Assembly: GCF_038066715.1 (NCBI RefSeq) | Contig: NZ_JBBUKT010000001.1 | Location: 186,001 to 250,000, forward strand | Source: Luteolibacter sp. Y139 | GTDB lineage: Bacteria; Verrucomicrobiota; Verrucomicrobiia; Verrucomicrobiales; Akkermansiaceae | Direction: 5' to 3' | DNA: 64,000 nt | Part shown: piece by piece, positions 36,193-44,947 of the stretch | How positions within the stretch are numbered: position 1 is the first letter of the stretch | Layout of the letters: every line of letters begins with the position of its first letter | Position numbers and translations under genes: made by a program | Notes under the pieces: generated by a model | The model's input: the letters and a program-made list of their open reading frames with translations, nothing else | What the model was told of the DNA's origin: nothing | The model's database searches: none

Positions 36193-37191
36193 TCACTCGC
36201 CGCGGACTTTCACCCGAACACCCTCGGTGTCAACTAGGGTACCGAGGATTGTTCCACCCGGGCCGGCAGAGAGGATCTTCTCGGCCTCATCCGGCGAAAC
36301 GATGGCCACCCAACCGATGCCCATGTTGAAGGTGTGGAAGCGGTCTTCGGAATCCACGTGAGCCAGCAGCTTGTCGATGCCGGGAAGCTCCCATTTCGGG
36401 ATCTCAAGGTCGGCACCGAAGCCACGGAACAGACGCTCCAGATTCTCCGGCAGTCCACCGCCGGTGATGTGCGCGTAAGCCTTTGGCTTCACGCCAGCAG
36501 CGCGGATGTCGCGCACCACATCGTGGTAAAGGCGGGTCGGCTCGAGGAAACCAACAAGCTCTTCCTCGCTCACGCAATCGGGATTCTCCTTCAACACGCG
36601 TCGAACGAGGCTCCAGCCGTTGGCGTGGATGCTGTCCGACTTGTAGCCGACCAGCACGTCGCCGACTTGAAGAGTAGAGGGGTCGATCAGCTCGGGCTTC
36701 TCGGCACAGCCGATGCAGAAACCGGAAAGCTCGATCACGTCCACAGGCACGATTCCCGGCATTTCCGCCGTCTCGCCACCCGCCAGAATGCAATCGCAGG
36801 AGGCGAGGTAATCACACATCCCGGCAATCAGGCGGGTAATCTTCTCCTCGTTGAGCGCGGCAATGCCAATGTAGTCGAGGAACAGCAACGGATCCCCACC
36901 CGTGGTGAGGATGTCGTTCACGCTCATCGCTACCAGGTCCTTGCCGGCGATCTCCAGGAGATCGTGCTCCAGCAGCAGCTCCAGTTTGGTGCCCACACCA
37001 TCGCAGCCGGTCACGATCACCGGTTCCTTATAGGAACTCAGATCGTAGCACGCAGCGAAGAGACCGAATGCTCCGAGAAGCTTGCGGTTCTGCTGCGTGC
37101 GGGCCACGTGGCTCTTGATGTCACCCACCAGGGCGGCCGCTCGTCGCGTGTCCACCCCGGCCTGCTGGTAGGTCAGCTTTGTTGCTCCCAT
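36193..37191 (-). CDS. purM: Phosphoribosylformylglycinamidine cyclo-ligase
   Basis: PurM closes the imidazole ring of AIR using ATP in purine synthesis. The 332-residue protein shows TGCDGVGTKLELL, MSVNDILTTGGDPLLFLDY, AGGETAEMPG and HITGGGLPENLERL, all typical of the family. It starts with ATG 37191 and is first in a purM-purF operon, divergent from the glycosylation island. Confidence 0.96.
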   Translation of the reverse strand: MGATKLTYQQAGVDTRRAAALVGDIKSHVARTQQNRKLLGAFGLFAACYDLSSYKEPVIVTGCDGVGTKLELLLEHDLLEIAGKDLVAMSVNDILTTGGDPLLFLDYIGIAALNEEKITRLIAGMCDYLASCDCILAGGETAEMPGIVPVDVIELSGFCIGCAEKPELIDPSTLQVGDVLVGYKSDSIHANGWSLVRRVLKENPDCVSEEELVGFLEPTRLYHDVVRDIRAAGVKPKAYAHITGGGLPENLERLFRGFGADLEIPKWELPGIDKLLAHVDSEDRFHTFNMGIGWVAIVSPDEAEKILSAGPGGTILGTLVDTEGVRVKVRGE

Positions 37192-37288
37192 GCGGTCGGT
37201 GCGCGGGTTGTGACAGCCCCCCCTCCCCCGGTCACGCGGAAAAAGCCGCTAATTGCCCGACCTCCCTTGCAAGGCCGATCTAACGTGG

Positions 37289-37330
37289 GATATTTAGGAT
37301 TTCCTTGAAATCAAGGTCGTGTATTTAACG
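37289..37330. promoter_or_regulatory. 42-bp AT-rich upstream element, copy 1
   Basis: This AT-rich block matches the block at 39172-39213 at 38 of 42 positions. It carries the dyad CCTTGA-AA-TCAAGG (37303-37316) and TATTTAAC near its end. It ends 14 bp before the first GT-C gene. A promoter with an operator is the simplest reading. Confidence 0.6.
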
Positions 37331-37343
37331 GGGGCACCCAGCG

Positions 37344-39122
37344 ATGGATCACCCTCCTCGACCCGCGTTTCTCCGGCCGGCGCTTCGCGTGGGTCTGCCC
37401 GTGCTATTGCTCGCGGCCGTGGTTCTTCTGGCCTTCCAGCAGGTTTTCAAGGCACCCTTCGCGTTCGACGACAGCGTCTCGATCGCCCAGATCCGCAAGT
37501 TCACCAGTTGGCGGGAAATCTGGGGGCCGGACGCCTTCATGTTCTTCCGCCCGGTGAAGAATCTCTTCTTCTACCTCGTGGAGCAGATCGGCGGAGAACC
37601 CTGGCGCTACCACTGGGTGAATCTCGCCGCCTATTATCTAGCGGCCTGCGGAGTCTTCGGCCTCACGCTGCGGCTTTCGGGAAATGTCCTGGCCTCCTTT
37701 GCCGCCGGAGCCATCTGGGCCCTCTCTCCCACCGGCGGCACCGTCGCGGTCTGGGCCAGCTGCTTCAACATCAACATCGCCGCCGCATCGATGGCCTTCT
37801 GTGCGATCGCCTACGATGTCATGCGCAGCGGCACCAGTCGCCACCCCGCCCTGCCCGGCGCAGTCGCCTCCTTCTTCCTGCTGCTCGGTCTCCTTTCCTA
37901 CGAGACCGCCATCGCCACCGCCCCGCTGCTGGTGCTGGTCGATCTCTTCCGCGGCCGGAAGGTCTTCAGCAAACCATCGAGCTTCATCTACGTCGGCATC
38001 GCCGCCATCGTCCTGACATGGCTCGTTTGCCGGCAGTTGAACGGCGTCCCCGGCGTGCGCGCCCAAAACCCGAGCCTCGCGCTCGACATGCCTTCCTGGC
38101 AGCTGACCGCCTCGGCCCCTTACTTCCTCTGGACCCACTTCCTCATGTGGGCCGCCCCCTCTGAACGACTGGAGACCTTCGGCAGCTACCTCTGGGACCG
38201 CTCCGTCCCTGCCGTGATCCTGCCATTCTGTTGGATCCTGCTGATCAGCGCCGTCTATCTAGGCGTCCGCTTCTGGAAACGCGCCCCGCTCCTCATCTTC
38301 GGCGCCGCTTGGTTTCTCATTGCTGCTTTCCCATCGGGAAATTTCGTCCCGCTCAAGAACACGCCCTACGCCGACTACTACGTCCCGATTCCCTCGATCG
38401 GCCTCTGCATCATGATGGCAGCGATCCTGCGGGCCACCTGCGAGCGCCTGCGAGAGCCCGGCCTCACCCGTCCCGCCATGGGTGCCGCAGTCGCCACCAT
38501 CCTGGCCATCGCCGGCTGGCGGCTGGCCCAGCTACCGGTCCTCACCGACTGGCTCTCCGCATGGGAAATCCCGCCGCGGGTGATGGCCCGTACCGCCGCG
38601 GCCCGTCCCCACCAGTACTTCGCCCAGGCCGTGATGGCCTACGACATCGCCTTCACCGATCAGGACAAGACCCCGGAAATCCTCGATCTCGTCGAATCCA
38701 GCGCGCTCGCGGCCGAAAAAGACATGCCCGACCTCGGCATCATCCACGCCTCACTCGGCGAGGTCGCCCGCTGCCGCGGCCAGCGCGAACAGGCCATCGC
38801 CCTCTTTGAAAAAGCCCTCGTTTCCCGCCACACCGGGATCGATACCCTCCTCTGGTCGCGCCACCAGCTGGTCGTCACCCTCATGGAGGAACCCGCCCAG
38901 CTCGACCGCGCCTACGCCAATCTCCTCCCGCTGCTCCGCCAGCGCGACCACAAGGATCACCCGAAATACGTCCTGCTCGCCGCCAAACTGATGCGCCAGG
39001 CCGGCAAGCCCGACGAGGAGATCAAGGCCCTCGAAAAAGGCCTCCAGTACCACCCGGACAACGCCGACATCCTCGCCGAACTGGAAAGCGCCCGCGCCCG
39101 CGCCACCAACAAACCCTCCTGA
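37344..39122 (+). CDS. TMTC-like multi-span glycosyltransferase with TPR tail
   Basis: A 592-residue protein. The first loop has an acidic pair in FAFDDSVSI (about 39-47), as in GT-C transferases of the TMTC/DUF1736 type. About ten hydrophobic spans follow up to about residue 400. The C-terminal 190 residues are TPR-like helical repeats (ASLGEVARCRGQREQAIALFEKAL, AAKLMRQAGKPDEEIKALEKGLQYHPDN). Such enzymes move sugars from lipid carriers to exported proteins or glycans. The product of 43142-44926 is a paralogue with the same layout. Donor and acceptor are not known. Confidence 0.75.
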   Translation: MDHPPRPAFLRPALRVGLPVLLLAAVVLLAFQQVFKAPFAFDDSVSIAQIRKFTSWREIWGPDAFMFFRPVKNLFFYLVEQIGGEPWRYHWVNLAAYYLAACGVFGLTLRLSGNVLASFAAGAIWALSPTGGTVAVWASCFNINIAAASMAFCAIAYDVMRSGTSRHPALPGAVASFFLLLGLLSYETAIATAPLLVLVDLFRGRKVFSKPSSFIYVGIAAIVLTWLVCRQLNGVPGVRAQNPSLALDMPSWQLTASAPYFLWTHFLMWAAPSERLETFGSYLWDRSVPAVILPFCWILLISAVYLGVRFWKRAPLLIFGAAWFLIAAFPSGNFVPLKNTPYADYYVPIPSIGLCIMMAAILRATCERLREPGLTRPAMGAAVATILAIAGWRLAQLPVLTDWLSAWEIPPRVMARTAAARPHQYFAQAVMAYDIAFTDQDKTPEILDLVESSALAAEKDMPDLGIIHASLGEVARCRGQREQAIALFEKALVSRHTGIDTLLWSRHQLVVTLMEEPAQLDRAYANLLPLLRQRDHKDHPKYVLLAAKLMRQAGKPDEEIKALEKGLQYHPDNADILAELESARARATNKPS

Positions 39123-39171
39123 CGGGTAGGAAAATTTTTAACAGAACCCACAAAAAAAGGCAAAAGTGCCT

Positions 39172-39213
39172 GATATTTTAGATTTCCTTGAAATCAAGGT
39201 TGTGTATTTAACC
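39172..39213. promoter_or_regulatory. 42-bp AT-rich upstream element, copy 2
   Basis: The second copy of the element at 37289 (38 of 42 identical), with the same CCTTGA-AA-TCAAGG dyad at 39186-39199. It lies 44 bp before the HAD-UbiA gene and after a short A-rich intergenic stretch, so this gene likely has its own promoter. Confidence 0.6.
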
Positions 39214-39257
39214 GGGCGGAAAGCAACGGCCACGATCTCCAGCGTCGCCTAACGACC

Positions 39258-40697
39258 ATGAGCAGCGCCTCCCACATCCCACTGTGCGTCGATCTCGATG
39301 GCACGCTGATCAAATCCGACCTACTCCATGAGTCGCTGCTGCGCCTCCTGCGCCACCGCCCATGGATGGCCTTCCGCGTCCCGCTCTGGCTGGCGGGCGG
39401 AAAGACCCGGCTGAAGTCGAAGCTGGCCGAAGTCCTCCCCCGCGCCGCCACCCCTCCTCCCCAGCGCGAGGAGCTCGTTGATTTCCTAAAAGCTGAGCAA
39501 GAAAGCGGCCGCGCCGTCTATCTCGTCACCGCCTCTCATCAAGCAGCCGTCGAGCAGGTCTCTTCCGTCTTCCCTTTCGACGAGGTCATCGCCTCGACCG
39601 ACACCCTGAACCTCAAGGGCGAAAACAAGGCCGCCATGTTGGTCGAGCGCTTCGGCGAAAAGGGCTTCGACTACGCCGGCGACTCACGCGCCGACGAAGC
39701 CGTCTGGCGCCGCGCGCGCAAGGCCATCGTCGTCCATCGCTCGGCCCGCCGCATCCAGCAGTTGGAAGAGACCTTTGATGTCGACCGCTCCTTCCAGCCC
39801 GTCGGCACCACCTGGCGCGATTGGGTCAAGGCCCTGCGTGTCCACCAATGGGCAAAGAACCTCCTCATCGCGGTCCCCTTCCTCGTCGGTCACCACTATC
39901 ACAATGCCTGGCAGATCGCGGGACTCCTCACCGCGTTCTTCTCGATGAGCCTGTGTGCCTCGGGGACTTACCTGTGGAATGACCTGCTCGATCTCGAATA
40001 CGACCGCGCTCATGCCCGGAAGCGCAATCGCCTCGCCGCCTCTGGCAAGACTTCCATCCCCCGCGTCGTGATCGCGTCGGTCGCCATGGTGGGCGCGGGC
40101 CTTGCCACCGGCTTCACGCTCACGCCGTCATTCGGGCTGCTGCTCATCGGCTACATCGTCGCCACGCTCTCCTATTCGCTACACTTCAAGAAAGTCGCCA
40201 TCGCCGACATCTTCATGCTGGCGATGCTTTACCTATCGCGTGTGATTGGCGGGATTCTCGTCTCCGATGCTGTCATATCCTTCTGGCTCTTCGCTTTCAC
40301 CTTCTTGCTCTTCGTCTCGCTCGCCGCAGCGAAGCGCTTCGTTGAATTGAAATCCGTGGTCGAGTCCGGCTCCGCCTCCATCCAAGGCCGCGGCTATCGC
40401 GCCGACGACCTCTCGGTGATTTCCCAGCTCGGTGTCGCCGCCGGCGTCGCCTCCTGCATCGTTCTCGGGCTCTACTCGAATAGTGAACAGGTCACCGCCC
40501 TCTATCACCGCCCTCAATGGTTCTGGGGCATCTGCGTGGTCGCCTTCTATTGGATCACCCGCATCTGGTTCATCACCCATCGCGGGGAAATGCATGACGA
40601 CCCCGTGGTCTTCGCGCTCAAGGACCCCGGCACCTGGATTCTCGGATTGATCGGCATCGCCTGCGTCCTCCTCGCCTCCCCTATCGCCGCCCCATGA
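39258..40697 (+). CDS. HAD phosphatase-UbiA prenyltransferase fusion, likely polyprenyl-phosphate phosphoribosyltransferase
   Basis: A 479-residue fusion. Residues 1-180 are a HAD-type phosphatase (CVDLDGTLIKSD with both Asp residues; TAS motif II; GDSRADEAVW motif IV). Residues about 190-479 are a UbiA-type membrane transferase; the prenyl-phosphate motif NDLLDLEYDRAHARKRNR (about 240-257) is clear. This is the layout of homologues of mycobacterial Rv3806c, which joins PRPP to decaprenyl phosphate. The fused HAD part could remove the 5-phosphate. The gene overlaps the DprE1-like gene by 4 bp (ATGA). Confidence 0.85.
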   Translation: MSSASHIPLCVDLDGTLIKSDLLHESLLRLLRHRPWMAFRVPLWLAGGKTRLKSKLAEVLPRAATPPPQREELVDFLKAEQESGRAVYLVTASHQAAVEQVSSVFPFDEVIASTDTLNLKGENKAAMLVERFGEKGFDYAGDSRADEAVWRRARKAIVVHRSARRIQQLEETFDVDRSFQPVGTTWRDWVKALRVHQWAKNLLIAVPFLVGHHYHNAWQIAGLLTAFFSMSLCASGTYLWNDLLDLEYDRAHARKRNRLAASGKTSIPRVVIASVAMVGAGLATGFTLTPSFGLLLIGYIVATLSYSLHFKKVAIADIFMLAMLYLSRVIGGILVSDAVISFWLFAFTFLLFVSLAAAKRFVELKSVVESGSASIQGRGYRADDLSVISQLGVAAGVASCIVLGLYSNSEQVTALYHRPQWFWGICVVAFYWITRIWFITHRGEMHDDPVVFALKDPGTWILGLIGIACVLLASPIAAP

Positions 40698-41995
40698 TGC
40701 GCCAGCCGGTTCATTCCTGGGGACGGCTTCGTCCCGCCATGGCCGAGGTCCTCTCCCCGGCATGGCCCGACCAGCTTTCCGTGGCGAATGGCCCGCTCCT
40801 CGCCTATGGCCTTGGCCGCTCTTATGGCGACTCATGCCTGTTAGACGGCGGCACCATGGTGGACATGCGGTTCCTCGACCGCCTCATCGCCTTCGATCCG
40901 GAAACCGGCATCCTGAAAGCCGAGGCCGGCATCACGCTGGACGCCATCCTGACCTTCGCCGTCCCCCGCGGATTTTTCCTGCCCACCACGCCGGGCACCC
41001 GCCAAGTCACTCTCGGTGGCGCGATCGCCAATGACGTCCACGGCAAGAATCACCACCGCGTCGGCTGCTTCGGCAATCACGTCCCCCGCTTCGGCTTGCT
41101 CCGTTCGGACGGCTCGCACCTCACCTGCCAGGAAGGCGATGCCCTCCACGCCGCCACCATCGGCGGCCTCGGCCTCACCGGCATCATCACCTGGGTCGAA
41201 CTGAAGCTCGTCCCGATCCGCTCCGCGATGCTGGACGTCGAGCTGATCCGCTTCTGCGGCATGGAAGAGTTCCTCTCGATCTCCAACGACTCCGCGGAAA
41301 CTTGGGAACACACGGTCGCTTGGATCGACTGCCTCAGCCCCGGCGAATCCGCCACCCGCGGCATTTTCATCCGCGGCAACTGGGCGAACGAAGGCAGCTT
41401 GGAACCCCATCACGCGGGCGGAGCCGGCGTGCCGGTGGACTTCCCCGAGATCGCACTGAACCCCGTTTCGATCCGCGCCTTCAACACGCTCTACTACCAC
41501 CGCTTCCTCGGCAAAACCAAGCGGCTGCACCAGCATTACTCGCCCTTCTTCCATCCGCTCGATTCGGTCCACGATTGGAACCGCATCTACGGCAAGCGCG
41601 GCTTCTTCCAATACCAGTGCGTCACCCCCTTCGACGCAGGCAGCGCGCCGATGGAAGAGATCCTCAAAACGATCGCCGCCTCTGGCCAGGGATCGTTCCT
41701 CGCCGTGCTCAAGACCTTCGGTGAAATCGCTTCGCCGGGCATCCTCTCCTTCCCCTCACCCGGCATCACGCTCGCGCTCGATTTCCCGAATCGCGGCGGA
41801 GAAACCATCTACCTCTTCGAAGCGCTCGATCGCATCGTCCGCGATTGCAATGGCCGCCTTTACCCTGCGAAGGACGCCCGCATGGAAGCCGAGGACTTCC
41901 ATCGCGCCTACCCGCGGCTGTCCGAGTTCCGCCAGCACATCGATCCCGAGTTTACCTCGGACTTTTGGAAACGCATGACCGGCACCGCCGCATGA
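40694..41995 (+). CDS. dprE1: DprE1-like FAD oxidase (decaprenylphosphoryl-ribose 2'-oxidase)
   Basis: A 433-residue FAD-dependent oxidase. In order it shows GLGRSYGDSCLLDGG, the FAD/diphosphate block TTPGTRQVTLGGAIANDVHGKNHH, QYQCVTPF and RLYPAKDAR, all matching DprE1; the active-site Lys418 equivalent is present in PAKD. The benzothiazinone-target Cys387 (mycobacterial ICVDFP) is replaced by Ala (LALDFP). It oxidises the 2'-OH of polyprenyl-phosphoryl-ribose, the first half of epimerisation to arabinose. It overlaps both neighbours by 4 bp. Confidence 0.85.
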   Translation: MMRQPVHSWGRLRPAMAEVLSPAWPDQLSVANGPLLAYGLGRSYGDSCLLDGGTMVDMRFLDRLIAFDPETGILKAEAGITLDAILTFAVPRGFFLPTTPGTRQVTLGGAIANDVHGKNHHRVGCFGNHVPRFGLLRSDGSHLTCQEGDALHAATIGGLGLTGIITWVELKLVPIRSAMLDVELIRFCGMEEFLSISNDSAETWEHTVAWIDCLSPGESATRGIFIRGNWANEGSLEPHHAGGAGVPVDFPEIALNPVSIRAFNTLYYHRFLGKTKRLHQHYSPFFHPLDSVHDWNRIYGKRGFFQYQCVTPFDAGSAPMEEILKTIAASGQGSFLAVLKTFGEIASPGILSFPSPGITLALDFPNRGGETIYLFEALDRIVRDCNGRLYPAKDARMEAEDFHRAYPRLSEFRQHIDPEFTSDFWKRMTGTAA

Positions 41996-42393
41996 AGCTC
42001 GCCCTCCAATACATCTTCTTCGCGATCATCGCGACCGCTGCGAACCTGCTTGCGCAGGCCGTCGTCACCGCAGTCGATCCCACGCCGTTCAAGTTCTGGA
42101 GCGCGCTGGTCGCCGGCACTGGCACCGGCCTCGTGGTGAAGTACCTGCTCGATAAGCACTACATCTTCCAAGCCCGGCACATCACCAGCGCCACGGACAT
42201 AGGCAAGAGCTTCTTCCGCTATGCCCTCACCGGCGTGCTCACCACCGCCATCTTCTGGGGCCTCGAAGTCGGCTTCCACCATGCCTTCCCCGCTTGGCCC
42301 GCGGCCAAGTATGTCGGCGGCGCCATCGGCCTCGCGATTGGCTACGTCTGGAAATACCAGCTCGACCGGCGCTTCACCTTTGCCACTCCATGA
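41992..42393 (+). CDS. GtrA-family membrane protein
   Basis: A 133-residue protein with four hydrophobic spans of GtrA type (FFAIIATAANLLAQAVV, VVKYLLDKHYIF, FFRYALTGVLTTAIFWG, YVGGAIGLAIGYVWKYQLDRRFTF). GtrA proteins help polyprenyl-linked sugars cross or be used at the membrane; mycobacterial Rv3789 sits beside dprE1/dprE2. The ATG at 41992 overlaps the dprE1-like stop; the longer frame from 41845 is a shadow. Confidence 0.88.
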   Translation: MKLALQYIFFAIIATAANLLAQAVVTAVDPTPFKFWSALVAGTGTGLVVKYLLDKHYIFQARHITSATDIGKSFFRYALTGVLTTAIFWGLEVGFHHAFPAWPAAKYVGGAIGLAIGYVWKYQLDRRFTFATP

Positions 42394-43130
42394 GTTCTTA
42401 CCGCGCCGCCGTCTTCGGAGCCACTTCGGCCATCGCCCAGGATATGCTCCGCGCCCTCATCGCGGAAAAAAAGCAGGCCGACCTTCTCCTGATCGGCCGC
42501 GACGCGGCCAAGCTGGAAGTCGTCGCCGCCGATCTCACCACCCGCGGTGCCACCTGCCGCACCCTCGCCACCGAGCTGACCGACCCATCCACGGACTGGA
42601 AGAGTCTGTTAGATTCCACCCAGCCGTGGGATCTCTTCCTCCTCGCCCACGGCTCCCTGCCAGAACAGGAGCAGACTCTCGCCGACAGCAGCGCCGTCGC
42701 CCGTGAGATCGCGATCAACTACACCAGCCACGCCGTCATCGCCGCCGCCTGCTCCGAAATCCTCACCCGCCAGGGAAAGGGAACGCTCGCCGTCATCGGC
42801 TCCGTTGCCGGCGATCGTGGCCGCCAATCGAATTTCCTCTACGGCTCCGCCAAGGCCGGCATCGACACCTTCATGGCCGGCCTCCGCCATCGCCATGCCG
42901 CGCAAAAGGACATCCACATCGTCCTGCTCAAGCCCGGTATGACCGACACCCCGATGACCGCCGGCATCAAGAAAGGCCCGCTCTTCACCTCATCCCACAA
43001 GGTCGGCGCCCTCGGCTGGCAGGCCATCCGCAAGGGCAAGCCCGTCGCCTACCTCCCCGGCTGGTGGCGTCTGGTCATGCTCATCATCTGCAGTGTTCCT
43101 TCCCCGGTTTTCCTGAAGACGAAACTCTAA
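42390..43130 (+). CDS. DprE2-like short-chain reductase
   Basis: A 246-residue SDR. The Rossmann start is AVFGATSAIAQ (7-17) with FLLAHGSLPEQ, the catalytic Ser in VIGSVAGDRG and the YGSAKAG motif (Tyr, Lys). The C-terminal hydrophobic WWRLVMLIICSVPSPVF is shared with DprE2 proteins. It would reduce the 2'-keto intermediate to polyprenyl-phosphoryl-arabinose. It overlaps the GtrA gene by 4 bp, giving a tightly coupled oxidase-GtrA-reductase set. Confidence 0.85.
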   Translation: MSSYRAAVFGATSAIAQDMLRALIAEKKQADLLLIGRDAAKLEVVAADLTTRGATCRTLATELTDPSTDWKSLLDSTQPWDLFLLAHGSLPEQEQTLADSSAVAREIAINYTSHAVIAAACSEILTRQGKGTLAVIGSVAGDRGRQSNFLYGSAKAGIDTFMAGLRHRHAAQKDIHIVLLKPGMTDTPMTAGIKKGPLFTSSHKVGALGWQAIRKGKPVAYLPGWWRLVMLIICSVPSPVFLKTKL

Positions 43131-43141
43131 CAGCTCGATTC

Positions 43142-44926
43142 ATGGATACTCCTCCTCACAACGATTCGCTCCCTGCGCGGAGTATCCCCGACCGTTTCAT
43201 CTACCTCGGCCTCTTCGCCTTGATGTGCATCGTGGTCGCGCTCGCCTGGCCCGGCCTCAAGTCACCGCCTTTCCTCGATGACCTGGATCACGCCGCCCAC
43301 GTCTCCAACTTCAGCGGCTGGAAGGAAACCCTCGGCACCGATTGCTTCGGCCTCTTCCGCCCTTTCAAGAACGTCGTCTATTACAGCTTCCACCGCTTCG
43401 GCACCCCGTCGCCGCTCCTCTGGCACTGCCTGCCGCTCGGGCTCTACCTCGGCGCCGTGGCGGCCGTATTCGCCCTCGCACGCCGTCTCACCTCTTCCGC
43501 CGCATGGGGTTTGGCCGCAGCAGCCCTCTGGGCACTCAGCGCCAATCAGACCACCACCGTGCTCTGGATGGCCTGCTTCAATATCAGCCTCTCGGTGATC
43601 CTCGTTTGCATCGCCGTCATTCTCTATGACCGCTCCTGGGATTCCGCCCGGCCATGGCGCGTCACCCTTCCCGCCTGCCTGGTCATTTCGTTCCTCGCGC
43701 TGATTTCCTACGAAACCTCGCTCTGCATCGCCCCCGTCTGCGTCGCCATCGATGCCTTGCGCAAGCGCCGCATCTTCTCGAAGCCAGCCATCACCCGCTA
43801 CGTTGCACTCGGTGCAGTGACCGTCGCTTTCCTCATCATGCGGGTGACCGTCGGCGGCGTCACGAACGCGAACTATAACAACTTCAGCTTCGACCCGCAG
43901 ATGCCGCTCTGGCAGCTCAGCGTCTCCGCCCCATGGCTGATGTGGCGGCATTTCTCGATGTGGTTCTTCCCCTTCGGCCGCGTCGAATTCATGAGCACCT
44001 ACGTCTGGGGCAAGTCGGCTTCCATGCTCGATCTTGCAGGTGCCTGGGGCTTCCTCCTTCTGCTCGGCGCCACTTGGCTGATCACCTTGCGACGCCTCCC
44101 CCTCCTCTCATTTGGCATCGCATGGTTTTTCCTCGCGAGCTTCCCGTCCTCCAATTTCGTCCCCCTCCGATCCGGCCCCATCGAAGACTACTACGTGGTC
44201 GTCCCCGGCGTGGGCCTGGCCCTTGCGGTGGTTGCCCTACTGCGCTTCGCCTTCGCACGTGCTGCCACCACGGAAGGCTCCTCCATCGGACACCGGAAGC
44301 TCGCGCTGACTTGCGTTGCCTGCTGCATCGTCGTCCTCAAGCTCGGGGGCATTCCACTCTTCTGGCATCAGGCCACCCTTTGGAACGATCCTCTCCGCCT
44401 CTACCTTTACTCAGCCTACGACCGCCCCGCGCAGTTCCAGCAGAAGAACCTCGCCGCACGTGAACTGATCTACCGCGGCGACTTCACCACCGCCAAGGCC
44501 CTCGTGGACGAATCGCTCGCCGATGGCCCTTGGTACACGATCAACTACCTTCTGTTAGGCGAGATCGCCATCCGCTCGGGCGACTACAAGTCAGCCGCCG
44601 ACTATTTCGACCGCTCGCAATCGATGGCCGACTCCAGCATCCGCTTCGGGGAATTCATACACATCCGGCGCGCGGAGATTCTCGTTGCCGAGGGCAAGTT
44701 CGCCGAAGCACGAGACCTGCTGCTACCGCTGCTCCAGCGTCCCGACCGCGAACAACATTTCCCCGCCACCCTGATGCTGGCCGACATTTACTTCCGCAAG
44801 GGCGACCTGGAGAAAGCCCGCCAGACACTGGAGAAATCCGCCGCCATGCACCCGGACAAGCGCGACGAGATCGCGAAGGTGATGCTTCAGCTCGCTCCCC
44901 AAAGCTCCGCCGCCCCGAGCCACTGA
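43142..44926 (+). CDS. TMTC-like multi-span glycosyltransferase with TPR tail, paralogue
   Basis: A 594-residue protein similar in layout to that of 37344-39122. It has the acidic pair in PPFLDDLDHAAHVS (about 42-55), the shared FRPFKNVVYYSF and NQTTTVLWMACFNIS blocks, about ten spans, and TPR-like repeats from about residue 440. ATG 43142 follows the reductase by 11 bp. The two paralogues flank the lipid-linked-arabinose genes, so they are candidates for the transferases that use that donor; this is an inference. Confidence 0.75.
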   Translation: MDTPPHNDSLPARSIPDRFIYLGLFALMCIVVALAWPGLKSPPFLDDLDHAAHVSNFSGWKETLGTDCFGLFRPFKNVVYYSFHRFGTPSPLLWHCLPLGLYLGAVAAVFALARRLTSSAAWGLAAAALWALSANQTTTVLWMACFNISLSVILVCIAVILYDRSWDSARPWRVTLPACLVISFLALISYETSLCIAPVCVAIDALRKRRIFSKPAITRYVALGAVTVAFLIMRVTVGGVTNANYNNFSFDPQMPLWQLSVSAPWLMWRHFSMWFFPFGRVEFMSTYVWGKSASMLDLAGAWGFLLLLGATWLITLRRLPLLSFGIAWFFLASFPSSNFVPLRSGPIEDYYVVVPGVGLALAVVALLRFAFARAATTEGSSIGHRKLALTCVACCIVVLKLGGIPLFWHQATLWNDPLRLYLYSAYDRPAQFQQKNLAARELIYRGDFTTAKALVDESLADGPWYTINYLLLGEIAIRSGDYKSAADYFDRSQSMADSSIRFGEFIHIRRAEILVAEGKFAEARDLLLPLLQRPDREQHFPATLMLADIYFRKGDLEKARQTLEKSAAMHPDKRDEIAKVMLQLAPQSSAAPSH

Positions 44927-44947
44927 AGCTCGCACGCCCCGCAAACC

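Noticed and set aside
34248-37191. A functional link between purF-purM and the arabinose genes through shared PRPP
   Set aside because: Both use PRPP, but they are divergent, separately promoted and standard purine genes; proximity alone is weak evidence.
41845-42393. Longer versions of the GtrA (41845), DprE2-like (42294), GT39-like (47080) and metal-binding (50515) genes
   Set aside because: The extra N-terminal residues are frame-shifted shadows of the upstream genes or intergenic DNA; the family-typical starts lie at 41992, 42390, 47323 and 50746.
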